From the NCBI GenBank assembly GCA_024362935.1, contig JANCRA010000009.1:31653166-31717165 (forward strand): a stretch of 64,000 nucleotides of DNA. The letters are read 5' to 3'. This DNA comes from Setophaga petechia. Lineage: Eukaryota; Chordata; Aves; Passeriformes; Parulidae. The notes under the pieces were generated by a model. The model saw only the letters and a list, made by a program, of their open reading frames with translations, was not told where the DNA came from and searched no databases. Each line of letters opens with the position of its first letter. Positions within the stretch are counted from its first letter, which is position 1. A program made the translations under genes and the position numbers. Positions 49,301-61,793 of the stretch are shown here, one piece after another.

Positions 49301-49497
49301 CACGATAGGAGATGTTTAGTGAGCAGGAAGGTTTTCTCCTTGCGAGACATAGTGAAAAAGCTATTTGCTTAGATGTAGGTAACAAGAAATACTTACTGCA
49401 GTGCACTGACAACCTAATTGCTGCAGAGCACTGAGATTGTGTTAGCAGCTGGCAAAGTGGTAGAAAAGAGTACTTTCCCACTCTCTTGCCTTTCCCT
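46355..49497. repeat. Short HOR copy 6, 11 monomers, 3,143 bp
   Basis: Order and starts: A46355 B46641 C46927 D47213 E47499 F47785 G/K48066 L48352 M48638 N48927 P49213. This is the smallest complete HOR unit in the window. The monomer at 48066 begins as G and ends as K, so the path jumps from G to L and skips H through K. New variants appear here, such as caaattgatag in C and ctctggagcc in G; the latter removes the first PstI site. Confidence 0.9.
48066..48351. repeat. Hybrid monomer G/K
   Basis: G features hold through gatgtcggtaac (about 48230), and the end is cacagtgatag (about 48310), as in K and unlike the cacagtgagag of G. The next monomer is L, which normally follows K. The exchange removed H to K and produced the 11-monomer HOR. 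Confidence 0.82.
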
Positions 49498-52066
49498 TCA
49501 CATTAATACTTGAAAGGAAGGTGTCTTGCACAACTTTCTTTTTCTTGTTGCAAAACACACTGCAGCCCTCTGTGCAACTTCTACAACACGATGGAAGTTG
49601 TTTAGTGAGCAGCAACGTTTTCTCCTTGAGAGACATAGTGAAAAAGCTATTTGCTTAGATGTAGGTAACAAGAAACACTTACTGCAGTGCACTGACAAGC
49701 TAATTGCTACACAGCACTGGGATTGTGTTAGCAGCTTGCACAGGGATAGAAAACAGTACTTTCCCACTCTCTTTCCTTTCCCTTCACATTAATACTTGAA
49801 TGGAAGGCTTCTTAGACAACTTTCTTTTTCTTTTTGCAAAACACACTGCAGCCCTCTGTGCAACTTCTAGAACACGATGGAAGTACTTTAGTGAGCAGCA
49901 ACGTTTTCTCCTTGCGAGACGTAGTGAAAAAGCTATTGGCTTAGATGTAGGTAACAAGAAACACTTACTGCAGTGCACTGACAAGCTAATTGCTACACAG
50001 CACTAAGATTGTGTTACCAGCTTGCAACGTGATAGAAAACAGTACTTTCCCACTCTCTTGCCTTTCCCTTCACATTAATATTTGAAAGGAAGGCGTCTTA
50101 GACAACTTTCTTCTTCTTGTTTCAAAAAACTCTGCAGCCCTCTCTGCAACCTCTGCATCACGATGGAAGGTGTTTAGTGAGCAGCAACGTTTTCTCCTTG
50201 CGAGACATAGTGAAAAAGCTATATGCTTAGATGTAGGTAACAAGAAACACTTACTGTAGTGCACTGAGAAGCTAGTTGCTACACAACACTGGGATTTTGT
50301 AAGCAGCTCTCAAATTGATAGAAAACAGTACTTTCCCACTCTCTTGCCTTTCCCGTCACATTAATACTTGACAGGAAGGCGTCTTCGACAACTTTCTTTT
50401 TCTGCTTGCAAATTACTCTGCAGCCCTCTGTGCAACATCTACAACACGATGGAAATTGTTTAGTGAGCAGGAACGTTTTCTCCTTGCGAGACATTGTGAA
50501 AAAGCTATTTGCTTAGATGTAGGTAACAAGAAACACTTACTGCGGTGCACTGAAAAGCTAATTGCCACACAGCAGTGGGATTGTGTTAGCAGCTTGCACA
50601 GTGATAGAAAACAGTACTTTCTCACTCTCTTTCCTTTCCATTCACATTAATACTTGAAAGGAAGGCGTCTTAGACAACTTTCTTTTTCTTGTTGCAAAAC
50701 ACTCTGCAGCCCTCTGTGCAACTTCTAGAACACGATAGGGGATATTTAGTGAGCAGGAAGGTTTTCTCCTTGTGAGACGTAGTGAAAAAGATATTTGCTT
50801 AGATGTAGGTAACAAGAAACACTTACTGCAGTGCACTGACAAGCTAATTGCTACACAGCACTGGGACTGTGTTAGCAGCTTGCACAGTGATAGAAAACAG
50901 TACTTTCCCACTCTCTTGCCTTTCCCTTCACATTAATACTTGAAGGCGTTCTAGACAACTTTCTTTTTCTTGTTGCAAAACACTCTGCAGCCCTCTGTGC
51001 AATATCTACAACACGATGGAATTTGTTTAGTGAGCAGGAAGGTTTTGTCCTTGCGAGACATAGTGAAAATGCTATTTGCTTAGATGTAGGTGACAAGAAA
51101 CACTTACTGCATTGCACTGACAAGCTAGGTGCTACACAAGACTGGGATTGTGTAAGCAGCTTCCACAGTGATAGAAAACAGTACTTTCCCACTCTCTTGC
51201 CTTTCCCTTCACATTAATACTTGAAAGGAAGGCGTCTTAGACAACTTTCTTTTTCTTGCTTCAAAAAACTCTGGAGCCCTCTGTGCAACTTCTACAACAC
51301 GATGGAAATTGTTTAGTGAGCAGGAGCGTTTTCTCCTTGCGAGACATAGTGAAAAACCTTTTTCCTTAGATGTCGGTAACAAGAAACACTTACTGCAGTG
51401 CACTGAAAAGCTAATTGCTACACAGCACTGGGATTGTGTTAGCAGCTTGCACAGTGAGAGAAAACAGTACTTTCTCACTCTCTTGCCTTTCCCTTCACAT
51501 TAATACTTGAAAGGACGCCGTCTTGGACAACTTTCTTTTTCTTGTTATAAAACACTCTGCAGCCCTCAGTGCAACTTCTAGAACACGATAGGAGATGTTT
51601 AGTGAGCAGGAAGGTTTTCTCCTTGCGAGACATAGTGAAAAAGCTATTTGCTTAGATGTAGGTAACAAGAAATACTTACTGCAGTGCACTGACAAGCTAA
51701 TTGCTACAGAGCACTGAGATTGTGTTAGCAGCTGGCAAAGTGGTAGAAAAGAGTACTTTCCCACTCTCTTGCCTTTCCCTTCACATTAATACTTGAAAGG
51801 AAGGTGTCTTGGACAACTTTCTTTTTCTTGTTGCAAAACACACTGCAGCCCTCTGTGCAACTTCTACAACACGATGGAAGTTGTTTAGTGAGCAGCAACG
51901 TTTTCTCCTTGAGAGACATAGTGAAAAAGCTATTTGCTTAGATGTAGGTAACAAGAAACACTTACTGCAGTGCACTGACAAGCTAATTGCTACACAGCAC
52001 TGGGATTGTGTTAGCAGCTTGCACAGGGATAGAAAACAGTACTTTCCCACTCTCTTGCCTTTCCCT

Positions 52067-52352
52067 TCACATTAATACTTGAAAGGAAGGCTTCTTAGAC
52101 AACTTTCTTTTTCTTTTTGCAAAACACACTGCAGCCCTCTGTGCAACTTCTAGAGCACGATGGAAGTTGTTTAGTGAGCAGCAACGTTTTCTCCTTGCGA
52201 GACATAGTGAAAAAGCTATTGGCTTAGATGTAGGTAACAAGAAACACTTACTGCAGTGCACTGACAAGCTAATTGCTACACAGCACTGGGATTGTGTTAG
52301 CAGCTTGCACAGGGATAGAAAACAGTACTTTCCCACTCTCTTGCCTTTCCCT
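52067..52352. repeat. Monomer type AA (representative, 286 bp)
   Basis: Like U and Z but with ctagagcacgatgg. Starts: 2617, 34918, 52067, 58072. Copies 2617 and 34918 end with cactaagattg and cacagtgagag; copies 52067 and 58072 end with cactgggattg and cacagggatag. It always follows the H-A pair and is absent from copies 2 and 3. Confidence 0.85.
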
Positions 52353-54070
52353 TCACATTAATACTTGAAAGGAAGGCTTCTTAGACAACTTTCTTTTTCT
52401 TTTTGCAAAACACACTGCAGCCCTCTGTACAACTTCTACAACACGATGGAAGTTGTTTAGTGAGCAGCAACGTTTTCTCCTCGCGAGACATAGTGAAAAA
52501 GCTTTTTGGTTAGATGTAGGTAACAAGAAACACTTACTGCAGTGCACTGACAAGCTAATTGCTACACAGCTCTGGGATTGTGTTAGCAGCTTGCAAAGTG
52601 ATAGAAAACAGTACTTTCTCACTCTGTTGCCTTTCCCTTCACATTAATACTTGAAAGGACGGCGTCTTGGACAAGTTTCTTTTTCTTGCTTCAAAAAACG
52701 CTGCAACCCTCTGTGCAACTTCTACAACACCATGGAAGTTGTTTAGTGAGCAGGAGCGTTTTCTCCTTGCGAGACATAGTGAAAAACCTTTTTCCTTAGA
52801 TGTCCGTAACAAGAAACACTTACTGCAGTGCACTGAAAAGCTAATTGCTACACAGCACTGGGATTGTGTTAGCAGCTTGCACAGTGATAGAAAACAGTAC
52901 TTTCTCACTCTCTTGCCTTTCCCTTCACATTAATACTTGATAGGAAGGCTTCTTAGACAACTTTCTTTTTCTTGTTGCAAAACACACTGCAGCCCTCTGT
53001 GCAACTTCTAGAACACGATAGGAGATGTTTAGTGAGCAGGAGCGTTTTCTCCTTGCGAGACATAGTAAAAAAGCTATTTGCTTAGATGTAGGTAACAAGA
53101 AACACTTACTGCAGTGCACTGAAAAGCTAATTGCTACACAGCACTGGGATTGTGTTAGCAGCTTGCACAGTGATAGAAAACAGTACTTTCTCACTCTCTT
53201 GCCTTTCCCTTCACATTAATACTTGAAAGGAAGGCTTCTTAGACAACTTTCCTTTTCTTGTTGCTACAAAACACCCTGCAGACCTCTGTGCAACTTCTAG
53301 AACACGATAGGAGATGTTTAGTGAGTAGGAACGTTTTCTCCTTGCGAGACATAGTGAAAAAGATATTTGCTTAGATGTAAGTAACAAGAAACACTTACTG
53401 CAGTGCACTGACAAGCTAATTGCTACACAGCACTGGGATTGTGTTTCAAGCTTGCACAGTGATAGAAAACAGTACTTTCTCACTCTCTTGCCTTTCCATT
53501 CAAATTAATACGTGAAAGGAAGGTTTCTTAGACAACTTTCTTTTTCTTTTTGCAAAACACACTGCCACCCTCAGTGCAACTTCTAGAACACGATAGGAGA
53601 TGTTTAGTGAGCAGGAAGGTTTTCTCCTTGCGAGACATAGTGAAAAAGCTATTTGCTTAGATGTAGGTAACAAGAAACACTTACTGCAGTGCACTGACAA
53701 GCTAATTGCTACACAGCACTGGGATTGTGTTAGCAGCTTGCACAGTGATAGAAAACAGTACTTTCCCACTCTCTTGCCTTTCCCTTCACATTAATACTTG
53801 AAAGGACGCCGTCTTGGGCAACTTTTTTTTCTTGTTATAAAACACTCTGCAGCCCTCACTGCAACTTCTAGAACACGATAGGAGATGTTTAGTGAGCAGG
53901 AAGGTTTTCTCCTTGCGAGACATAGTGAAAAAGCTATTTGCTTAGATGTAGGTAACAAGAAATACTTACTGCAGTGCACTGACAACCTAATTGCTGCAGA
54001 GCACTGAGATTGTGTTAGCAGCTGGCAAAGTGGTAGAAAAGAGTACTTTCCCACTCTCTTGCCTTTCCCT

Positions 54071-54356
54071 TCACATTAATACTTGAAAGGAAGGTGTCTT
54101 GCACAACTTTCTTTTTCTTGTTGCAAAACACACTGCAGCCCTCTGTGCAACTTCTACAACACGATGGAAGTTGTTTAGTGAGCAGCAACGTTTTCTCCTT
54201 GAGAGACATAGTGAAAAAGCTATTTGCTTAGATGTAGGTAACAAGAAACACTTACTGCAGTGCACTGACAAGCTAATTGCTACACAGCTCTGGGATTGTG
54301 TTAGCAGCTTGCAAAGTGATAGAAAACAGTACTTTCTCACTCTGTTGCCTTTCCCT
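54071..54356. repeat. Hybrid monomer A/J
   Basis: A features (ttgcacaac, ttgagagac, gctatttgc) give way to J features (acagctctggg, gcaaagtgatag, cactctgttgcc) between about 54228 and 54289. It is followed by K. Confidence 0.88.
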
Positions 54357-55502
54357 TCACATTAATACTTGAAAGGACGGCGTCTTGGACAAGTTTCTTT
54401 TTCTTGCTTCAAAAAACGCTGCAACCCTCTGTGCAACTTCTACAACACCATGGAAGTTGTTTAGTGAGCAGGAGCGTTTTCTCCTTGCGAGACATAGTGA
54501 AAAACCTTTTTCCTTAGATGTCCGTAACAAGAAACACTTACTGCAGTGCACTGAAAAGCTAATTGCTACACAGCACTGGGATTGTGTTAGCAGCTTGCAC
54601 AGTGATAGAAAACAGTACTTTCTCACTCTCTTGCCTTTCCCTTCACATTAATACATGAAAGGAAGGCTTCTTAGACAACTTTCCTTTTCTTGTTGCTACA
54701 AAACACCCTGCAGACCTCTGTGCAACTTCTAGAACACGATAGGAGATGTTTAGTGAGTAGGAACGTTTTCTCCTTGCGAGACATAGTGAAAAAGATATTT
54801 GCTTAGATGTAAGTAACAAGAAACACTTACTGCAGTGCACTGACAAGCTAATTGCTACACAGCACTGGGATTGTGTTTCAAGCTTGCACAGTGATAGAAA
54901 ACAGTACTTTCTCACTCTCTTGCCTTTCCATTCAAATTAATACGTGAAAGGAAGGTTTCTTAGACAACTTTCTTTTTCTTTTTGCAAAACACACTGCCAC
55001 CCTCAGTGCAACTTCTAGAACACGATAGGAGATGTTTAGTGAGCAGGAAGGTTTTCTCCTTGCGAGACATAGTGAAAAAGCTATTTGCTTAGATGTAGGT
55101 AACAAGAAACACTTACTGCAGTGCACTGACAAGCTAATTGCTACACAGCACTGGGATTGTGTTAGCAGCTTGCACAGTGATAGAAAACAGTACTTTCCCA
55201 CTCTCTTGCCTTTCCCTTCACATTAATACTTGAAAGGACGCCGTCTTGGGCAACTTTTTTTTCTTGTTATAAAACACTCTGCAGCCCTCACTGCAACTTC
55301 TAGAACACGATAGGAGATGTTTAGTGAGCAGGAAGGTTTTCTCCTTGCGAGACATAGTGAAAAAGCTATTTGCTTAGATGTAGGTAACAAGAAATACTTA
55401 CTGCAGTGCACTGACAACCTAATTGCTGCAGAGCACTGAGATTGTGTTAGCAGCTGGCAAAGTGGTAGAAAAGAGTACTTTCCCACTCTCTTGCCTTTCC
55501 CT

Positions 55503-58500
55503 TCACATTAATACTTGAAAGGAAGGTGTCTTGCACAACTTTCTTTTTCTTGTTGCAAAACACACTGCAGCCCTCTGTGCAACTTCTACAACACGATGGA
55601 AGTTGTTTAGTGAGCAGCAACGTTTTCTCCTTGAGAGACATAGTGAAAAAGCTATTTGCTTAGATGTAGGTAACAAGAAACACTTACTGCAGTGCACTGA
55701 CAAGCTAATTGCTACACAGCACTGGGATTGTGTTAGCAGCTTGCACAGGGATAGAAAACAGTACTTTCCCACTCTCTTGCCTTTCCCTTCACATTAATAC
55801 TTGAATGGAAGGCTTCTTAGACAACTTTCTTTTTCTTTTTGCAAAACACACTGCAGCCCTCTGTGCAACTTCTAGAACACGATGGAAGTACTTTAGTGAG
55901 CAGCAACGTTTTCTCCTTGCGAGACGTAGTGAAAAAGCTATTGGCTTAGATGTAGGTAACAAGAAACACTTACTGCAGTGCACTGACAAGCTAATTGCTA
56001 CACAGCACTAAGATTGTGTTACCAGCTTGCAACGTGATAGAAAACAGTACTTTCCCACTCTCTTGCCTTTCCCTTCACATTAATATTTGAAAGGAAGGCG
56101 TCTTAGACAACTTTCTTCTTCTTGTTTCAAAAAACTCTGCAGCCCTCTCTGCAACCTCTGCATCACGATGGAAGGTGTTTAGTGAGCAGCAACGTTTTCT
56201 CCTTGCGAGACATAGTGAAAAAGCTATATGCTTAGATGTAGGTAACAAGAAACACTTACTGTAGTGCACTGAGAAGCTAGTTGCTACACAACACTGGGAT
56301 TTTGTAAGCAGCTCTCAAATTGATAGAAAACAGTACTTTCCCACTCTCTTGCCTTTCCCGTCACATTAATACTTGACAGGAAGGCGTCTTCGACAACTTT
56401 CTTTTTCTGCTTGCAAATTACTCTGCAGCCCTCTGTGCAACATCTACAACACGATGGAAATTGTTTAGTGAGCAGGAACGTTTTCTCCTTGCGAGACATT
56501 GTGAAAAAGCTATTTGCTTAGATGTAGGTAACAAGAAACACTTACTGCGGTGCACTGAAAAGCTAATTGCCACACAGCAGTGGGATTGTGTTAGCAGCTT
56601 GCACAGTGATAGAAAACAGTACTTTCTCACTCTCTTTCCTTTCCATTCACATTAATACTTGAAAGGAAGGCGTCTTAGACAACTTTCTTTTTCTTGTTGC
56701 AAAACACTCTGCAGCCCTCTGTGCAACTTCTAGAACACGATAGGGGATATTTAGTGAGCAGGAAGGTTTTCTCCTTGTGAGACGTAGTGAAAAAGATATT
56801 TGCTTAGATGTAGGTAACAAGAAACACTTACTGCAGTGCACTGACAAGCTAATTGCTACACAGCACTGGGACTGTGTTAGCAGCTTGCACAGTGATAGAA
56901 AACAGTACTTTCCCACTCTCTTGCCTTTCCCTTCACATTAATACTTGAAGGCGTTCTAGACAACTTTCTTTTTCTTGTTGCAAAACACTCTGCAGCCCTC
57001 TGTGCAATATCTACAACACGATGGAATTTGTTTAGTGAGCAGGAAGGTTTTGTCCTTGCGAGACATAGTGAAAATGCTATTTGCTTAGATGTAGGTGACA
57101 AGAAACACTTACTGCATTGCACTGACAAGCTAGGTGCTACACAAGACTGGGATTGTGTAAGCAGCTTCCACAGTGATAGAAAACAGTACTTTCCCACTCT
57201 CTTGCCTTTCCCTTCACATTAATACTTGAAAGGAAGGCGTCTTAGACAACTTTCTTTTTCTTGCTTCAAAAAACTCTGGAGCCCTCTGTGCAACTTCTAC
57301 AACACGATGGAAATTGTTTAGTGAGCAGGAGCGTTTTCTCCTTGCGAGACATAGTGAAAAACCTTTTTCCTTAGATGTCGGTAACAAGAAACACTTACTG
57401 CAGTGCACTGAAAAGCTAATTGCTACACAGCACTGGGATTGTGTTAGCAGCTTGCACAGTGAGAGAAAACAGTACTTTCTCACTCTCTTGCCTTTCCCTT
57501 CACATTAATACTTGAAAGGACGCCGTCTTGGACAACTTTCTTTTTCTTGTTATAAAACACTCTGCAGCCCTCAGTGCAACTTCTAGAACACGATAGGAGA
57601 TGTTTAGTGAGCAGGAAGGTTTTCTCCTTGCGAGACATAGTGAAAAAGCTATTTGCTTAGATGTAGGTAACAAGAAATACTTACTGCAGTGCACTGACAA
57701 GCTAATTGCTACAGAGCACTGAGATTGTGTTAGCAGCTGGCAAAGTGGTAGAAAAGAGTACTTTCCCACTCTCTTGCCTTTCCCTTCACATTAATACTTG
57801 AAAGGAAGGTGTCTTGGACAACTTTCTTTTTCTTGTTGCAAAACACACTGCAGCCCTCTGTGCAACTTCTACAACACGATGGAAGTTGTTTAGTGAGCAG
57901 CAACGTTTTCTCCTTGAGAGACATAGTGAAAAAGCTATTTGCTTAGATGTAGGTAACAAGAAACACTTACTGCAGTGCACTGACAAGCTAATTGCTACAC
58001 AGCACTGGGATTGTGTTAGCAGCTTGCACAGGGATAGAAAACAGTACTTTCCCACTCTCTTGCCTTTCCCTTCACATTAATACTTGAAAGGAAGGCTTCT
58101 TAGACAACTTTCTTTTTCTTTTTGCAAAACACACTGCAGCCCTCTGTGCAACTTCTAGAGCACGATGGAAGTTGTTTAGTGAGCAGCAACGTTTTCTCCT
58201 TGCGAGACATAGTGAAAAAGCTATTGGCTTAGATGTAGGTAACAAGAAACACTTACTGCAGTGCACTGACAAGCTAATTGCTACACAGCACTGGGATTGT
58301 GTTAGCAGCTTGCACAGGGATAGAAAACAGTACTTTCCCACTCTCTTGCCTTTCCCTTCACATTAATACTTGAAAGGAAGGCTTCTTAGACAACTTTCTT
58401 TTTCTTTTTGCAAAACACACTGCAGCCCTCTGTACAACTTCTACAACACGATGGAAGTTGTTTAGTGAGCAGCAACGTTTTCTCCTCGCGAGACATAGTG

Positions 58501-61500
58501 AAAAAGCTTTTTGGTTAGATGTAGGTAACAAGAAACACTTACTGCAGTGCACTGACAAGCTAATTGCTACACAGCTCTGGGATTGTGTTAGCAGCTTGCA
58601 AAGTGATACAAAACAGTACTTTCTCACTCTGTTGCCTTTCCCTTCACATTAATACTTGAAAGGACGGCGTCTTGGACAAGTTTCTTTTTCTTGCTTCAAA
58701 AAACGCTGCAACCCTCTGTGCAACTTCTACAACACCATGGAAGTTGTTTAGTGAGCAGGAGCGTTTTCTCCTTGCGAGACATAGTGAAAAACCTTTTTCC
58801 TTAGATGTCCGTAACAAGAAACACTTACTGCAGTGCACTGAAAAGCTAATTGCTACACAGCACTGGGATTGTGTTAGCAGCTTGCACAGTGATAGAAAAC
58901 AGTACTTTCTCACTCTCTTGCCTTTCCCTTCACATTAATACTTGATAGGAAGGCTTCTTAGACAACTTTCTTTTTCTTGTTGCAAAACACACTGCAGCCC
59001 TCTGTGCAACTTCTAGAACACGATAGGAGATGTTTAGTGAGCAGGAGCGTTTTCTCCTTGCGAGACATAGTAAAAAAGCTATTTGCTTAGATGTAGGTAA
59101 CAAGAAACACTTACTGCAGTGCACTGAAAAGCTAATTGCTACACAGCACTGGGATTGTGTTAGCAGCTTGCACAGTGATAGAAAACAGTACTTTCTCACT
59201 CTCTTGCCTTTCCCTTCACATTAATACTTGAAAGGAAGGCTTCTTAGACAACTTTCCTTTTCTTGTTGCTACAAAACACCCTGCAGACCTCTGTGCAACT
59301 TCTAGAACACGATAGGAGATGTTTAGTGAGTAGGAACGTTTTCTCCTTGCGAGACATAGTGAAAAAGATATTTGCTTAGATGTAAGTAACAAGAAACACT
59401 TACTGCAGTGCACTGACAAGCTAATTGCTACACAGCACTGGGATTGTGTTTCAAGCTTGCACAGTGATAGAAAACAGTACTTTCTCACTCTCTTGCCTTT
59501 CCATTCAAATTAATACGTGAAAGGAAGGTTTCTTAGACAACTTTCTTTTTCTTTTTGCAAAACACACTGCCACCCTCAGTGCAACTTCTAGAACACGATA
59601 GGAGATGTTTAGTGAGCAGGAAGGTTTTCTCCTTGCGAGACATAGTGAAAAAGCTATTTGCTTAGATGTAGGTAACAAGAAACACTTACTGCAGTGCACT
59701 GACAAGCTAATTGCTACACAGCACTGGGATTGTGTTAGCAGCTTGCACAGTGATAGAAAACAGTACTTTCCCACTCTCTTGCCTTTCCCTTCACATTAAT
59801 ACTTGAAAGGACGCCGTCTTGGGCAACTTTTTTTTCTTGTTATAAAACACTCTGCAGCCCTCACTGCAACTTCTAGAACACGATAGGAGATGTTTAGTGA
59901 GCAGGAAGGTTTTCTCCTTGCGAGACATAGTGAAAAAGCTATTTGCTTAGATGTAGGTAACAAGAAATACTTACTGCAGTGCACTGACAACCTAATTGCT
60001 GCAGAGCACTGAGATTGTGTTAGCAGCTGGCAAAGTGGTAGAAAAGAGTACTTTCCCACTCTCTTGCCTTTCCCTTCACATTAATACTTGAAAGGAAGGT
60101 GTCTTGCACAACTTTCTTTTTCTTGTTGCAAAACACACTGCAGCCCTCTGTGCAACTTCTACAACACGATGGAAGTTGTTTAGTGAGCAGGAGCGTTTTC
60201 TCCTTGAGAGACATAGTGAAAAAGCTATTTGCTTAGATGTAGGTAACAAGAAACACTTACTGCAGTGCACTGACAAGCTAATTGCTACACAGCTCTGGGA
60301 TTGTGTTAGCAGCTTGCAAAGTGATAGAAAACAGTACTTTCTCACTCTGTTGCCTTTCCCTTCACATTAATACTTGAAAGGACGGCGTCTTGGACAAGTT
60401 TCTTTTTCTTGCTTCAAAAAACGCTGCAACCCTCTGTGCAACTTCTACAACACCATGGAAGTTGTTTAGTGAGCAGGAGCGTTTTCTCCTTGCGAGACAT
60501 AGTGAAAAACCTTTTTCCTTAGATGTCCGTAACAAGAAACACTTACTGCAGTGCACTGAAAAGCTAATTGCTACACAGCACTGGGATTGTGTTAGCAGCT
60601 TGCACAGTGATAGAAAACAGTACTTTCTCACTCTCTTGCCTTTCCCTTCACATTAATACTTGATAGGAAGGCTTCTTAGACAACTTTCTTTTTCTTGTTG
60701 CAAAACACACTGCAGCCCTCTGTGCAACTTCTAGAACACGATAGGAGATGTTTAGTGAGCAGGAGCGTTTTCTCCTTGCGAGACATAGTAAAAAAGCTAT
60801 TTGCTTAGATGTAGGTAACAAGAAACACTTACTGCAGTGCACTGAAAAGCTAATTGCTACACAGCACTGGGATTGTGTTAGCAGCTTGCACAGTGATAGA
60901 AAACAGTACTTTCTCACTCTCTTGCCTTTCCCTTCACATTAATACATGAAAGGAAGGCTTCTTAGACAACTTTCCTTTTCTTGTTGCTACAAAACACCCT
61001 GCAGACCTCTGTGCAACTTCTAGAACACGATAGGAGATGTTTAGTGAGTAGGAACGTTTTCTCCTTGCGAGACATAGTGAAAAAGATATTTGCTTAGATG
61101 TAAGTAACAAGAAACACTTACTGCAGTGCACTGACAAGCTAATTGCTACACAGCACTGGGATTGTGTTTCAAGCTTGCACAGTGATAGAAAACAGTACTT
61201 TCTCACTCTCTTGCCTTTCCATTCAAATTAATACGTGAAAGGAAGGTTTCTTAGACAACTTTCTTTTTCTTTTTGCAAAACACACTGCCACCCTCAGTGC
61301 AACTTCTAGAACACGATAGGAGATGTTTAGTGAGCAGGAAGGTTTTCTCCTTGCGAGACATAGTGAAAAAGCTATTTGCTTAGATGTAGGTAACAAGAAA
61401 CACTTACTGCAGTGCACTGACAAGCTAATTGCTACACAGCACTGGGATTGTGTTAGCAGCTTGCACAGTGATAGAAAACAGTACTTTCCCACTCTCTTGC

Positions 61501-61793
61501 CTTTCCCTTCACATTAATACTTGAAAGGACGCCGTCTTGGGCAACTTTTTTTTCTTGTTATAAAACACTCTGCAGCCCTCACTGCAACTTCTAGAACACG
61601 ATAGGAGATGTTTAGTGAGCAGGAAGGTTTTCTCCTTGCGAGACATAGTGAAAAAGCTATTTGCTTAGATGTAGGTAACAAGAAATACTTACTGCAGTGC
61701 ACTGACAACCTAATTGCTGCAGAGCACTGAGATTGTGTTAGCAGCTGGCAAAGTGGTAGAAAAGAGTACTTTCCCACTCTCTTGCCTTTCCCT
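55503..61793. repeat. HOR copy 8, 22 monomers, 6,291 bp
   Basis: Order and starts: A55503 B55789 C56075 D56361 E56647 F56933 G57214 H57500 A57786 AA58072 J58358 K58644 L58930 M59216 N59505 P59791 A/J60076 K60362 L60648 M60934 N61223 P61509. It shares with copy 7 the variants gatatttgc in E, ttttggttag in J and aatacatgaaagg at the start of the second M (54643 and 60934). This identifies the two as the most recently duplicated HOR units here. Confidence 0.92.
60076..60361. repeat. Hybrid monomer A/J, second copy
   Basis: This has the same structure and the same switch interval as the hybrid at 54071, so the two descend from one event that was then amplified with the HOR. It differs in having gcaggagcg in place of gcagcaacg near 60186, as found in K and L, which looks like a short conversion patch. 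Confidence 0.86.

Larger units (their letters stand above)
49498..55502. repeat. HOR copy 7, 21 monomers, 6,005 bp
   Basis: Order and starts: A49498 B49784 C50070 D50356 E50642 F50928 G51209 H51495 A51781 AA52067 J52353 K52639 L52925 M53211 N53500 P53786 A/J54071 K54357 M54643 N54932 P55218. It contains two successive runs of J/K-to-P, the second headed by an A/J hybrid and lacking L. It is nearly the same as copy 8; the length difference of 286 bp is exactly the missing L. Confidence 0.92.
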
